In this document: positions 42,022 to 50,976 of the stretch, piece after piece
Numbering within the stretch: position 1 is the first letter of the stretch
Layout: each line of letters begins with the position of its first letter
Notes under the pieces: model-generated
The model's database searches: none
Seen by the model: only the letters and a program-made list of their open reading frames with translations
Told to the model about the DNA's origin: nothing
NCBI GenBank assembly: GCA_023457495.1
Contig: JAEWLQ010000028.1
Coordinates: forward strand, 9,482 to 73,481
DNA length: 64,000 bases
Source of the DNA: Pseudomonadota bacterium
GTDB lineage: Bacteria > Pseudomonadota > Gammaproteobacteria > Steroidobacterales > Steroidobacteraceae
Direction: 5' to 3'
Translations under genes and position numbers: made by a program

Positions 42022-42702
42022 ATGAAGACATTGATCCTCGCTCGCAGTTTGTTACTGGTTGTCGCCGCTTCCTTCACCGTCGCCGGCTGCCAAACCACCG
42101 ACGCCTATACCGGTGAGACCAAGGTGAACAAGGCGAGCAAGGGCGCGGGAATCGGCGCGGCCGCGGGTGCCGTGATCGGCGCCTTGACCGGCGACAATTC
42201 CAAGGAGCGCCGCGAGCGCGCGCTGATCGGCGCGGGCGTGGGTGCGCTCACGGGCGCGGGTGTCGGCGCGTACATGGACAAGCAGGAAGCCAAGCTGCGC
42301 GCGCAGCTCCAGGGCACGGGTGTTTCGGTCACGCGCAACGGCGACAACCTCACCTTGAACATGCCCGGCAACATCACGTTCAAGACCGCGAGCGCGGATC
42401 TCAACGCGAACTTCTACAAGGTGCTCGATTCGGTGACGCTGGTGCTCAAGGAGTTCGACAAGACCCTGATCGACGTCGAAGGCCACACGGACAGCGACGG
42501 CGCCGATGACTACAACCTGCGGTTGTCACAGGATCGCGCCAACTCGGTCGGCACGTACCTGCAATCGCGCGGCGTGAACAATCAGCGCATCGTCGTGCTC
42601 GGCATGGGTGAGTCGCGACCGATCGCGCCGAACACCACGCCCGAAGGCAAGCAGCAGAATCGCCGCGTGGAACTGAAGCTCCAGCCCATCACGCAGGGCT
42701 GA
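42022..42702 (+). CDS. OmpA-family outer-membrane lipoprotein
   Basis: 226 residues from the ATG at 42022, with an AAGGAGATA ribosome-binding sequence. The signal peptide has a lipobox (FTVAGC, Cys at about 23). A glycine-zipper segment follows at about 42-90 (KGAGIGAAAGAVIGALTGD, GAGVGALTGAGVGAYM). The C-terminal OmpA domain binds peptidoglycan (LIDVEGHTDSDGADDYNLRLSQDRANSV, GMGESRPIAPNTTPEGKQQNRRVE). It is related to YiaD/Pal-type proteins. A 26-bp palindrome after the gene is a likely terminator. Confidence 0.92.
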   Translation: MKTLILARSLLLVVAASFTVAGCQTTDAYTGETKVNKASKGAGIGAAAGAVIGALTGDNSKERRERALIGAGVGALTGAGVGAYMDKQEAKLRAQLQGTGVSVTRNGDNLTLNMPGNITFKTASADLNANFYKVLDSVTLVLKEFDKTLIDVEGHTDSDGADDYNLRLSQDRANSVGTYLQSRGVNNQRIVVLGMGESRPIAPNTTPEGKQQNRRVELKLQPITQG

Positions 42703-42734
42703 AGGTTTCAGGCGCACGCGCCGCGTGTCGCACG

Positions 42735-42760
42735 GGGGACAGACCTCGAGGTCTGTCCCC
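42735..42760. repeat. GGGGAC palindrome (repeat family member) and likely bidirectional terminator
   Basis: A perfect 26-bp palindrome: GGGGACAGACCTC and its reverse complement back to back, followed by TTTT on the plus strand. The half-site equals the end of the 43-bp GGGGAC repeats. It lies between the OmpA gene and the convergent methyltransferase gene. Confidence 0.75.
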
Positions 42761-42763
42761 TTT

Positions 42764-43585
42764 TCATTTGTGCTTGGTGCCCGACACGATCGGGACGTGC
42801 CAGACCGCGTAGTGCTCCGGATTCAGGATGCTCTCGATGATCTCGTCGAAATGCTGGCGCACGAGCACCGGCGGGAATGCCGGCGTGGAGAGGGCATCCA
42901 CGTACCCGTCCCGCCACGCGGTGATGATGTCCGCGAACACGCGGCGCGGCACCCGCAGCGTGTCGACGATCACGTAGTCCACGCGCACGTTCTTCAGCCC
43001 CGCCGCGCGCATCAGCGACCACGCGCGCCGGCCGATACGGGCGTCCGTGCCGGTACGTTCCGCGAACTCCACCGGGCCCCTGCGCCAGAACTCGTCCGGG
43101 TCGAGCGGGCCCGACATCATGTGCAGCATCGAGTAATCCTCGGCGAGCACATGGACGTGGCCACCGGGCTTCGTGACGCGCACGAGCTCAGCCAGGATCC
43201 GCTCGACGTGCGGGACCGACTGGATCATGTGGCGATTCGCGACCAGGTCGAAGCTGTCGTCGGCCTGCGCAAGATGAAAGGCGTCGCCCGTTTCGAAGGT
43301 CAGACGCGGCGCGAACCGGGCATGGCGCCGGCGCGCGCGTTCGACCGAATCCGCGAGTAGTTCGACGCCGGTCACGTGTGCCTGCGGATACTCCGCCGCC
43401 ACGCGCGCGCTGAATTCCCCGGTGCCGGCTCCGACGTCGAGAACACGCGCGGTGGGTGGCAGGCGATACAGGTCGATCAGCCGCTTCTCCTGCGGCCAGA
43501 TCGCCTCGATCTGGGCCGCGAGGGTGCGGACCATGGATTCATCGGCCATCTGCTGGCCTTGCGGATTGAGATTCGATGCGTTCAT
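42764..43585 (-). CDS. Class I SAM-dependent methyltransferase
   Basis: 273 residues from the ATG at 43585. Motif I is VLDVGAGTGEFSARVA, with the acidic residue of motif II in VTGVELLADSVE, then ETGDAFHLAQADDSFDLVANRHMI and VRVTKPGGHVHVLAED. This is the UbiE/Methyltransf_25-like core. The C-terminal extension (about 170-273) is unrecognised. Substrate unknown, and no pathway context. Confidence 0.82.
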   Translation of the reverse strand: MNASNLNPQGQQMADESMVRTLAAQIEAIWPQEKRLIDLYRLPPTARVLDVGAGTGEFSARVAAEYPQAHVTGVELLADSVERARRRHARFAPRLTFETGDAFHLAQADDSFDLVANRHMIQSVPHVERILAELVRVTKPGGHVHVLAEDYSMLHMMSGPLDPDEFWRRGPVEFAERTGTDARIGRRAWSLMRAAGLKNVRVDYVIVDTLRVPRRVFADIITAWRDGYVDALSTPAFPPVLVRQHFDEIIESILNPEHYAVWHVPIVSGTKHK

Positions 43586-43667
43586 GTGCGTCCGAAATCT
43601 TACGCGAACGGGTCGACGAAGCCGGCGCGCGTTCCCGGGCGTCATCGGATGCGGCCGACAAAAAAAA

Positions 43668-43704
43668 CGGCGCAAAAAAAAACGGCGGCCTCGAGGGCCG
43701 CCGT
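43668..43704 (-). terminator. rpoH terminator
   Basis: On the minus strand ACGGCGGCC / GGCCGCCGT forms a 9-bp stem, followed by a run of nine T residues and, after GCGCCG, a second T-run. It lies 22 bases past the rpoH stop. Confidence 0.88.
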
Positions 43705-43726
43705 CATGACCTTCACCGATGCCGCA

Positions 43727-44614
<888 letters not shown>

Positions 44615-44675
44615 CTTTACGAAACCTCCTGGGGCGATCCGTTGAGCTTGTCGCTTGCGCGACTGGAGCTGGATA

Positions 44676-44702
44676 TTAGCAGTCGGACACTTGGAGTGCT
44701 AA
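44676..44702 (-). promoter_or_regulatory. CIRCE-like element (HrcA operator) upstream of rpoH
   Basis: TTAGCAGTC, nine bases, GAGTGCTAA on the plus strand. On the rpoH strand this is TTAGCACTC-N9-GACTGCTAA, against the consensus TTAGCACTC-N9-GAGTGCTAA: 17 of 18 positions match. It ends 62 bp before the rpoH start. A TATGAT sequence (minus, 44730-44725) lies just upstream but lacks a good -35. Confidence 0.8.
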
Positions 44703-44760
44703 TGCCCCGGCCGGTTCCGTCAGAATCATAAGTTATTGATCTATAAGATCGAGCTGAGCG

Positions 44761-45690
44761 TCAGGCGCGCGGCTCGATCCGGCGCAGGTGCTTGCCGGTC
44801 GAGACGAAGGCCCCCAGCCACCCCAGCACCGTGCCGACGGCCGCCAGCCAGCCGACCTGGCGGTCATCGATGCCCGCCAGCCTGAATTGGCTGCCGTATT
44901 GGGCCGCGAGGTCGCCGACCGCCCGGTCGAGGTAGGCCAGGCTGCCGTACACGATCAGGGTCGCGAGCAAGGCGCCACCGAGGCCATAGAGCAGCCCGGT
45001 GTAGAGGAATGGCCGCCGCACGAAGGCATTCGATCCGCCCACGAGCTTGGTGACTTCGATCTCCGGACGCCGCTGCTGGATCTCGAGCCGGATCGTGTTC
45101 CCGATGACGGCCACCACCCCAACCCCGAGGACAGCCACGACGACCCACAGGATCCGGCGCAGGACTTCGAGCAGCGAATGCAGCTTCCGGACCCAGTCGA
45201 GGTCGAGCTGCACGATCTCGACTTCCGGGAAAGCGCTGAAGTAGCGGTTCAAGGTCTCGATACCGGCGGGACCATTCGCATCGATCACCGGGCGCACGAC
45301 GATGTGCGGCGGCAGTGGGTTGCCCTCGAGCGCGCTCAGCGCATCGCCGAAGCCGGAGAGACGTTTGAACTCGTCGAGCGCCTCGTCGGCGGTGGTCACG
45401 GTGACGGATTCGATTTCCGCGCGCTGACCGGCGCTGGTCGCGATCTGGCGCACGCGTTCGATCGGCGTGCCGAGCTTGAAATGAACCGTGAAATCGACGG
45501 CGTTGCTCGCGCCGCCGGCGGCCTGGCGCAGATTGTCGACGAGCAGGCCGAGGCCGGCCGGCAAGGCGAGCGCTACGCCGATGACGATCATCGTGAGCAG
45601 CGTGGCGAGCGGAGTGCGCGCCAGCCTTCCCATGGCGCCGAACAGCGCCTGCACGTGGCGGGTGAAATACGATGAGACCGCGCCGCTCAT
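44761..45690 (-). CDS. ftsX: Cell division protein FtsX
   Basis: 309 residues with four membrane helices, at about 29-50, and at about 190, 235 and 285. A periplasmic loop lies between the first two (VDFTVHFKLGTPIERVRQIA). FtsX pairs with FtsE in an ABC-type complex that activates murein hydrolases at the septum. The segment RLEIQQRRPEIEVTKLVGGSNAFVRRPFLYTG is the typical cytoplasmic coupling loop. It overlaps ftsE by 4 bp. Confidence 0.93.
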   Translation of the reverse strand: MSGAVSSYFTRHVQALFGAMGRLARTPLATLLTMIVIGVALALPAGLGLLVDNLRQAAGGASNAVDFTVHFKLGTPIERVRQIATSAGQRAEIESVTVTTADEALDEFKRLSGFGDALSALEGNPLPPHIVVRPVIDANGPAGIETLNRYFSAFPEVEIVQLDLDWVRKLHSLLEVLRRILWVVVAVLGVGVVAVIGNTIRLEIQQRRPEIEVTKLVGGSNAFVRRPFLYTGLLYGLGGALLATLIVYGSLAYLDRAVGDLAAQYGSQFRLAGIDDRQVGWLAAVGTVLGWLGAFVSTGKHLRRIEPRA

Positions 45691-46424
45691 GTGCGCAGAT
45701 CGATGCTGGGAAGATCGGCCAGATCGGGCGCCTTCGCCGTCATGCGCCCGCCGTGCGCGGCGTGCAGCACGTCCGAGGCGATGCGTCCGCCGTCGAGGAT
45801 GATCTCGCGCTGGCCGAATTGCTGGACGAGATTGGGGTCATGCGATGCGACCACCACCGTGACGCCGACTTCCTGGAAGCGCTTGAATACCCGCATGACC
45901 TCGACCGACAGCGCCGGATCGAGATTACCCGTGGGCTCGTCGGCGATCAGCAGCTGGGGCTTGCTGATGACGGCGCGCGCGATGCCCACGCGCTGCTGCT
46001 CGCCCACCGACAATTCGAGCGGCGAAGAGCGTTCGCGGCCTAACAACCCGACCTGGTCGAGCGCTGCGCGCACGCGCCGGTCGATTTCCTTGAGCGGCGT
46101 GCCCGCGACGACCAGCGGCAATGCGACGTTGTCGTAGATGGGCCGGTCGATCAGCAGCTTGTGATCCTGGAACACGACGCCGATCGCGCGTCGGAAGGCG
46201 GGGATCTTTCCCGGGCGGATCTTGCCGGTGTTCTGTCCCGCGACGATCACCGTACCGCGGCTCGGCCGTTCGAGCAGCGCGATCAGCTTGAGCACGCTGC
46301 TCTTGCCTGCGCCGGAGCGGCCGGTGAGGAACACGAATTCGCCCGGCTCGATCTGGAACGTCACGCCCGCGAGGGCTTCGCGGCCGTTCGGGTAGCGCTT
46401 GGCGACGTTTTCGAAGGAGATCAT
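45687..46424 (-). CDS. ftsE: Cell division ATP-binding protein FtsE
   Basis: 245 residues, ABC ATPase. Walker A is GRSGAGKSS, Q-loop GVVFQDHKLL, signature LSVGEQQRVGIARA, Walker B LLIADEPTGNLDP, and the H-loop is in VVASHDPN. It couples ATP use to FtsX. The C-terminal 20 or so residues extend beyond the usual about 222-residue length. It lies in an operon ftsY-ftsE-ftsX, 12 bp after ftsY. Confidence 0.95.
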   Translation of the reverse strand: MISFENVAKRYPNGREALAGVTFQIEPGEFVFLTGRSGAGKSSVLKLIALLERPSRGTVIVAGQNTGKIRPGKIPAFRRAIGVVFQDHKLLIDRPIYDNVALPLVVAGTPLKEIDRRVRAALDQVGLLGRERSSPLELSVGEQQRVGIARAVISKPQLLIADEPTGNLDPALSVEVMRVFKRFQEVGVTVVVASHDPNLVQQFGQREIILDGGRIASDVLHAAHGGRMTAKAPDLADLPSIDLRT

Positions 46425-46436
46425 TGACCGGGGATA

Positions 46437-47387
46437 TTAACCGGTGCCACGCGAATTGCCGGAAACGAGGGCGCTCGCGAAGGCACGCGCATCGAACTCG
46501 CCGAAATCCTCGGCATGTTCGCCCACGCCGATGAAGCGGATCGGCAAACCGAGCTTGCGCGCGATCGCGATGACGATGCCACCCTTGGCCGTTCCATCGA
46601 GCTTGGTGAGCACGAGGCCGGTGACGCCCACTGCCTCGTGGAATTGCGTGGCCTGCGTGAGTGCGTTTTGTCCCTGGTTGGCATCGAGTACCAACAGGAC
46701 TTCATGGGGTGCCGAAGGTTCCACGCGCTGGATCACACGCTTCACCTTCTTGAGCTCATCCATGAGATGCGACTGGCTGTGGAGTCGGCCCGCGGTGTCG
46801 ATGATCACCACGTCCGCGCGTCGCGAACGCGCCGCCTGCACGGCGTCGAACACAACCGCCCCGGGATCCGCGCCGGCTTGCTGCTGGATGATGTCGGCGC
46901 CGGAGCGCTCGGCCCAGATGCCGAGCTGTTCGATCGCCGCCGCGCGGAACGTATCGCCGGCCGCGAGCACCACGTGTTGGTCGGCATCCGCGAAGCGCCG
47001 CGCCAGCTTGCCGATCGTCGTGGTCTTGCCGGATCCGTTGACGCCGACGACCAGCAGTACGAAGGGCTTCTGGCCCGAGATGTCGAGCGGCTTCTGCACG
47101 GGCAGGAGGATCGCGGCGATCGAATCGGTCAGCGCCGCGATGAGCCGGTCGACATCGTCGAGCTCCTTGCGGGCCACCTTCCTGCGCAATTCCTCGAGGA
47201 TGCTCTGCGTGGCTTCGACGCCGACATCCGCCGTGAGCAGCCGTGTTTCGAGCTCATCGAGGATCTCATCGTCGATCTTGCGGCCCGGCACCAGGTTCGC
47301 GAGGTCATAGGAGAGCCACGAGCCGGGGCGGTTGATCTTGGCGCGCATGCGCGCGATGAAGCCGGTCTTGGAGGAGTCGGTGGACAT
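46437..47387 (-). CDS. ftsY: Signal recognition particle receptor FtsY
   Basis: 316 residues with the NG domain of the SRP receptor. The N domain is about 20-95. The G domain has GVNGSGKTTTIGKLA (G1), DTFRAAAIEQL (insertion box), VVIIDTAGRLHSQSHLMDELKKV (G3) and LTKLDGTAKGG (G4). The acidic A domain of enterobacterial FtsY is essentially absent: only about 20 N-terminal residues precede the N domain. It targets nascent membrane proteins to the translocon. It is the first gene of ftsYEX. Confidence 0.95.
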   Translation of the reverse strand: MSTDSSKTGFIARMRAKINRPGSWLSYDLANLVPGRKIDDEILDELETRLLTADVGVEATQSILEELRRKVARKELDDVDRLIAALTDSIAAILLPVQKPLDISGQKPFVLLVVGVNGSGKTTTIGKLARRFADADQHVVLAAGDTFRAAAIEQLGIWAERSGADIIQQQAGADPGAVVFDAVQAARSRRADVVIIDTAGRLHSQSHLMDELKKVKRVIQRVEPSAPHEVLLVLDANQGQNALTQATQFHEAVGVTGLVLTKLDGTAKGGIVIAIARKLGLPIRFIGVGEHAEDFGEFDARAFASALVSGNSRGTG

Positions 47388-47421
47388 GGAGCGGGAAGAG
47401 TATCAGTCCAGATGAACGGGC

Positions 47422-47457
47422 GAAAAAAAGAGCGGCCCGAAGGCCGCCCCGTTTTTT
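47422..47457 (-). terminator. Terminator of the lipase-like lipoprotein gene
   Basis: On the minus strand GGGGCGGCC-TTCG-GGCCGCTCT is followed by seven T residues. It lies between the lipoprotein gene and ftsY. Confidence 0.8.
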
Positions 47458-47473
47458 CAGCTGTGACGGTGAC

Positions 47474-49729
47474 TTACTGCGGCGCGAGGATGGCCGGGTT
47501 GGTGACCGTGATCTGCAATCCGTTGGAGCCAAGGAACGAGGCGAGCTGCGTGCGCGCCTCGACGTAGGACGCGAGCGTTTGCGGAGCGGGACTGGGGATC
47601 GCGATGGTGCCGTGGCCGCCCTCGGTGAAGCGCGTCAGCGCGCGCGCGCCGTTCGGATCCGTGAGGGTCGCCGTGATGGTCGGCAGGCCCAGCAGGCTCG
47701 CCAGGCGCAGGGTGGATGAATTCGGCACGGCCTGGTCCGTCGGACGCGCGGCGTCGCCGGGTGTGCCCTGGATCATCTGGAGCAACGTCGGCCTGGTGTT
47801 CCAGTTGGCCGTGTAGTTGCAGCCGTCGCCGGACTCCACCGCGGCCTGCGCGGCGTGCACGAACTCCCAGTAGATGGACGTGCCCGGCGGGAAGCCGGCG
47901 GCCGCGAGGCCGTTGTTGAGCACCGGCGAGTAGCCAGGCGATTGGCGCAGCGTCTCCATGATGCCGCAGCCGGCGGCGAAGAATCCGAAGGAACGGATGT
48001 TCGCGGCGCCGGGCGTGCCCGCGAAGGTGCTGCCGACGATGCCGCCGAGCGACCAGCCGAAGAAATGCATGCGCGTCGCGTCGATGTCGACTGTCGCCGG
48101 GTTGCCGTCGAGATCCAGTGTCGGCGCGGCGCGGGTCAACGCCATCAGGTTCGCGACCGCCTGGCGGATGTTGTCGCGCGCGGTGAGCGTGCTGGTCAGG
48201 TTGATGAAATGCTGTCCGGAGGAATCTGGCACGCCGTCCGGACCCGCCGCCTGCGTCGTGTTGTTCACGTAGTCGACGTTGAAGGTCGGTTCGCCCACGC
48301 GGAACGGGGCGGGCAGCGCGGCGTTCGCCGGATTCGTCGGCGAGAGCGCGTAGAGCGGATCGTTCGGCATGATGCCGTGCAGCGGCAGATCGATGCCGAC
48401 GATCACGAAACCGGCTGCCGCCGCCGCGTCGGCGATCAGGGCGAGCGTGCCGCGGTCTTCGGTGATGCCATGCTGGTAGATGACCACCGGCCAGCCCGCG
48501 GCCGGCTTCACGGCCGGCGCCCGCGGAACACCGATCAGCATCGGCACCGTGAGTTGCGTGGTCACCGCCGGCACCGGATTGAAGCGCGTGAGGTTGCGCT
48601 CGTTCTTCGGATCCTGCAGGCCCGCGGCGGCGGGCGGCGGGTTCGCCGCGCGCCAGAAGTTGGTGAGCGGCTCGGTGCCGGTGCCCGCGGGCGGCGCCAC
48701 CGGCGTGCTCAGGTAGTAAGGCACGGTGATCGTGCCCACGTGGATGTTCGCGAGATTCGGTCCGGCCGGGCCCGTGACGGTGCCGGTGGTCGCGACCGGA
48801 ACCGGCAGCACGGCCGTGGCGGGCGGCGGCGTCGCGGCGACCAATTGCGAGACGACGGCGAGCACCGTCTCGACCGACTGCGTGGTGAAGCTCGACGAGA
48901 CGACGATCGTCGTGGGATTTACGCCCGCGGCCTGCGCCGCGCCGAAGTGCGCGCGTGCGAGATTGCAGAGCGCATTCAGGCGCGCGTCGGTGACGTTCGC
49001 GCAGGTATTCGCGAGCGCGTTGGACTTGATCGTCGCGTAATCCGCGTCCGGATCGATCGCCGCGCCATTCGTCGCGTGCAGCGCGTTCGTCACGAGCACG
49101 AGATAGCCGATGTCGCGCGGCCGCGTGGGTCCCGGCGCGGCGTTGTTCGCGAGCAGCGGGCGCAGCGGGACGAGCTGGATCAACGTGCCGGCCGTGTCGA
49201 TGTTGGGCGCGACTTCCACTCGGTAGTCCACGTCCTGCACGAGCACGCGACGGACCGGGCTCGCCGTGAGTGGAAAGCCGACGGTCGCCTTGGTCGCCGG
49301 ATCGATGTGCACTTCGACCAGCCGGATGCCCGCGGCCGCGGTCGCGATGTTGATCGGAGTCGAGAAGCGCAGCTTGATCGGCGCCTGGGTCGAGAATCCA
49401 TCGAGGGCGTTGACCACCGGCTCCGTGGTGGTGGTGCCCGGCATGCGCACCGTCGCCGGGAAGAATGCACTCGAGGGGAGATTCAGCGTGCCGTCGGTCG
49501 GCACTCCCGGTGTCGGCGTGAAGTAGGCGTCATGCGGATACGGCAGTACGCCCTGGTTGGGCGCGAACAGCGCGCGGTTCGGAGACAACGCATCGACGAG
49601 TGGTGGAGCGAGGTTGCCGGTGGTGGGATCCGTCGGCGTCACCGCGGGTGGATTGTCGACCGAGCTCGAGCACCCTGCGGCGAGTGTGGCGATGACGGAT
49701 ATCAGAGCGGCAGCGTGAAGCCTCGTCAT
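47474..49729 (-). CDS. Lipase-like lipoprotein with bacterial lipase N-terminal domain
   Basis: 751 residues from the ATG at 49729, with an AGGAG ribosome-binding sequence. The signal peptide ends in a lipobox (ATLAAGCSSS, Cys at 20). The N-terminal region (about 40-330) has an Ig-like/bacterial-virulence-factor-lipase-N pattern (PNQGVLPYPHDAYF, LRFSTPINIATAAAGIRLVEV). The C-terminal alpha/beta-hydrolase has VVIYQHGITEDRGTLALIADAAAAAGF and the nucleophile elbow HFFGWSLGGIVGS (GWSLG). A late acid/His region is RFTEGGHGTI. It is likely an outer-membrane esterase or lipase. Monocistronic. Confidence 0.8.
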   Translation of the reverse strand: MTRLHAAALISVIATLAAGCSSSVDNPPAVTPTDPTTGNLAPPLVDALSPNRALFAPNQGVLPYPHDAYFTPTPGVPTDGTLNLPSSAFFPATVRMPGTTTTEPVVNALDGFSTQAPIKLRFSTPINIATAAAGIRLVEVHIDPATKATVGFPLTASPVRRVLVQDVDYRVEVAPNIDTAGTLIQLVPLRPLLANNAAPGPTRPRDIGYLVLVTNALHATNGAAIDPDADYATIKSNALANTCANVTDARLNALCNLARAHFGAAQAAGVNPTTIVVSSSFTTQSVETVLAVVSQLVAATPPPATAVLPVPVATTGTVTGPAGPNLANIHVGTITVPYYLSTPVAPPAGTGTEPLTNFWRAANPPPAAAGLQDPKNERNLTRFNPVPAVTTQLTVPMLIGVPRAPAVKPAAGWPVVIYQHGITEDRGTLALIADAAAAAGFVIVGIDLPLHGIMPNDPLYALSPTNPANAALPAPFRVGEPTFNVDYVNNTTQAAGPDGVPDSSGQHFINLTSTLTARDNIRQAVANLMALTRAAPTLDLDGNPATVDIDATRMHFFGWSLGGIVGSTFAGTPGAANIRSFGFFAAGCGIMETLRQSPGYSPVLNNGLAAAGFPPGTSIYWEFVHAAQAAVESGDGCNYTANWNTRPTLLQMIQGTPGDAARPTDQAVPNSSTLRLASLLGLPTITATLTDPNGARALTRFTEGGHGTIAIPSPAPQTLASYVEARTQLASFLGSNGLQITVTNPAILAPQ

Positions 49730-49823
49730 GAGTTCGCTCCTGAGAAACTTTATGTGCGCGGAGATCCTCGGATTGCGGATCCCCTCGTCGTTTGCGCTGT
49801 AGGTTACGCTTGGGCCCCAAAAG

Positions 49824-50492
49824 GTGGCAAGCCACGCAGCGCGGGCTCGAGCATTGGTTAGAAAGACGAAAAGCCGCGGCAGCGGCGGGCTTGCCGCGAG
49901 CACGAATGACGCGGTTCGTGGTGCGGGAAAGCGCGCCAGCCCGCGTGTCCTGCGCATCGTCGGCGGCAGACATCGCGGTCGGCGTCTGCAATTCCCGGCT
50001 GGCATCGAGATTCGTCCGACACCCGACCGTGTTCGGGAAACCCTGTTCAACTGGCTGCAGCCGCGTATTGCCGGCGCGCGGGTGCTCGACCTGTTCGCGG
50101 GATCCGGCGCGCTGGGTCTCGAGGCCTTGTCCCGCGGCGCCGGGCACGTGACGTTCGTCGAGCAAAGCCGGCGAGCGGCCGCGGCCATCGAGGCCGTGGC
50201 GCGTGAGTGGCGGGAGACTTCGCTGACGGTGGCGAGCATGGAGGCGGTTCAGTGGCTGACGCAGCGCGCTTCCGCGAGCCCGTTCAACATCGTGTTCCTC
50301 GACCCGCCGTACGACTCCGACCTGCTGTCCGCGGCGGCTGCCGCGCTCGCGCGACCCGGCTGGCTCGCGCCCGATGCGCGCATATACCTGGAGCGGCGCG
50401 CGCGCGATGAGCTGCCCGCGTTGCCGGAGAGCTGGAAAGAGGTGCGGGCGGGGCAGGCGGGCGAGGTCGGGTATCATCTGTTCGCAACATGA
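49824..50492 (+). CDS. rsmD: 16S rRNA (guanine966-N2)-methyltransferase
   Basis: 222 residues from a GTG at 49824. The first 40 are poorly conserved, so the true start may be further in. The core VLRIVGGRHRGRRLQFPAG, RPTPDRVRETLFNWL, VLDLFAGSGALGLEALSRGA and catalytic NIVFLDPPYDSDLL (DPPY) identify RsmD. It modifies G966 of 16S rRNA. The stop overlaps coaD (ATGA), a common gammaproteobacterial pairing. It is divergent from the lipoprotein gene. Confidence 0.93.
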   Translation: MASHAARARALVRKTKSRGSGGLAASTNDAVRGAGKRASPRVLRIVGGRHRGRRLQFPAGIEIRPTPDRVRETLFNWLQPRIAGARVLDLFAGSGALGLEALSRGAGHVTFVEQSRRAAAAIEAVAREWRETSLTVASMEAVQWLTQRASASPFNIVFLDPPYDSDLLSAAAAALARPGWLAPDARIYLERRARDELPALPESWKEVRAGQAGEVGYHLFAT

Positions 50493-50971
50493 AACGCAGC
50501 GCCGTCTACCCCGGAACATTCGACCCGATCACCAACGGACACCAGGACCTGGTGCGCCGTGCCGCGAGCGTCTTCGAGCGCGTCATCGTCGCGATCGCCT
50601 CGAACCCTAACAAGGCGCCGATGTTTCCCCTGGAGAAGCGCGTCGCCCTCGCGCGCGAGGTGCTCGGCGACATTCCGGGCGTCGAGATCATGGGTTATTC
50701 GGGACTCACCGTGGACTTCGCGCGCCAGCATGGTGTGCAGGTCGTGGTGCGCGGCCTGCGGGCGGTGTCCGACTTCGAGTTCGAGTTCCAGCTCGCCAAC
50801 ATGAGCCGGCACCTTTCGCGTGATCTGGAAACCGTGTTCCTCACGCCGCAGGAGCAATTCACGTTCATTTCATCGACATTGGTGCGCGAAATCGCGGTTC
50901 TCGGGGGAGACGTCAAGGAGTTCGTGCACCCGGTGGTGGCTGCCGAACTCAGAAAGATGAAGCGGGTCTGA
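50489..50971 (+). CDS. coaD: Phosphopantetheine adenylyltransferase
   Basis: 160 residues, the usual length. Nucleotidyltransferase motifs are AVYPGTFDPITNGHQDLVRRA (TxGH variant TNGH), VVVRGLRAVSDFEFEFQLANMSR, and the ISSTLVREIA signature near 129. It makes dephospho-CoA from phosphopantetheine and ATP. It overlaps rsmD by 4 bp. coaBC, another CoA-pathway gene, lies 6 kb away. Confidence 0.97.
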   Translation: MKRSAVYPGTFDPITNGHQDLVRRAASVFERVIVAIASNPNKAPMFPLEKRVALAREVLGDIPGVEIMGYSGLTVDFARQHGVQVVVRGLRAVSDFEFEFQLANMSRHLSRDLETVFLTPQEQFTFISSTLVREIAVLGGDVKEFVHPVVAAELRKMKRV

Positions 50972-50976
50972 CGACC

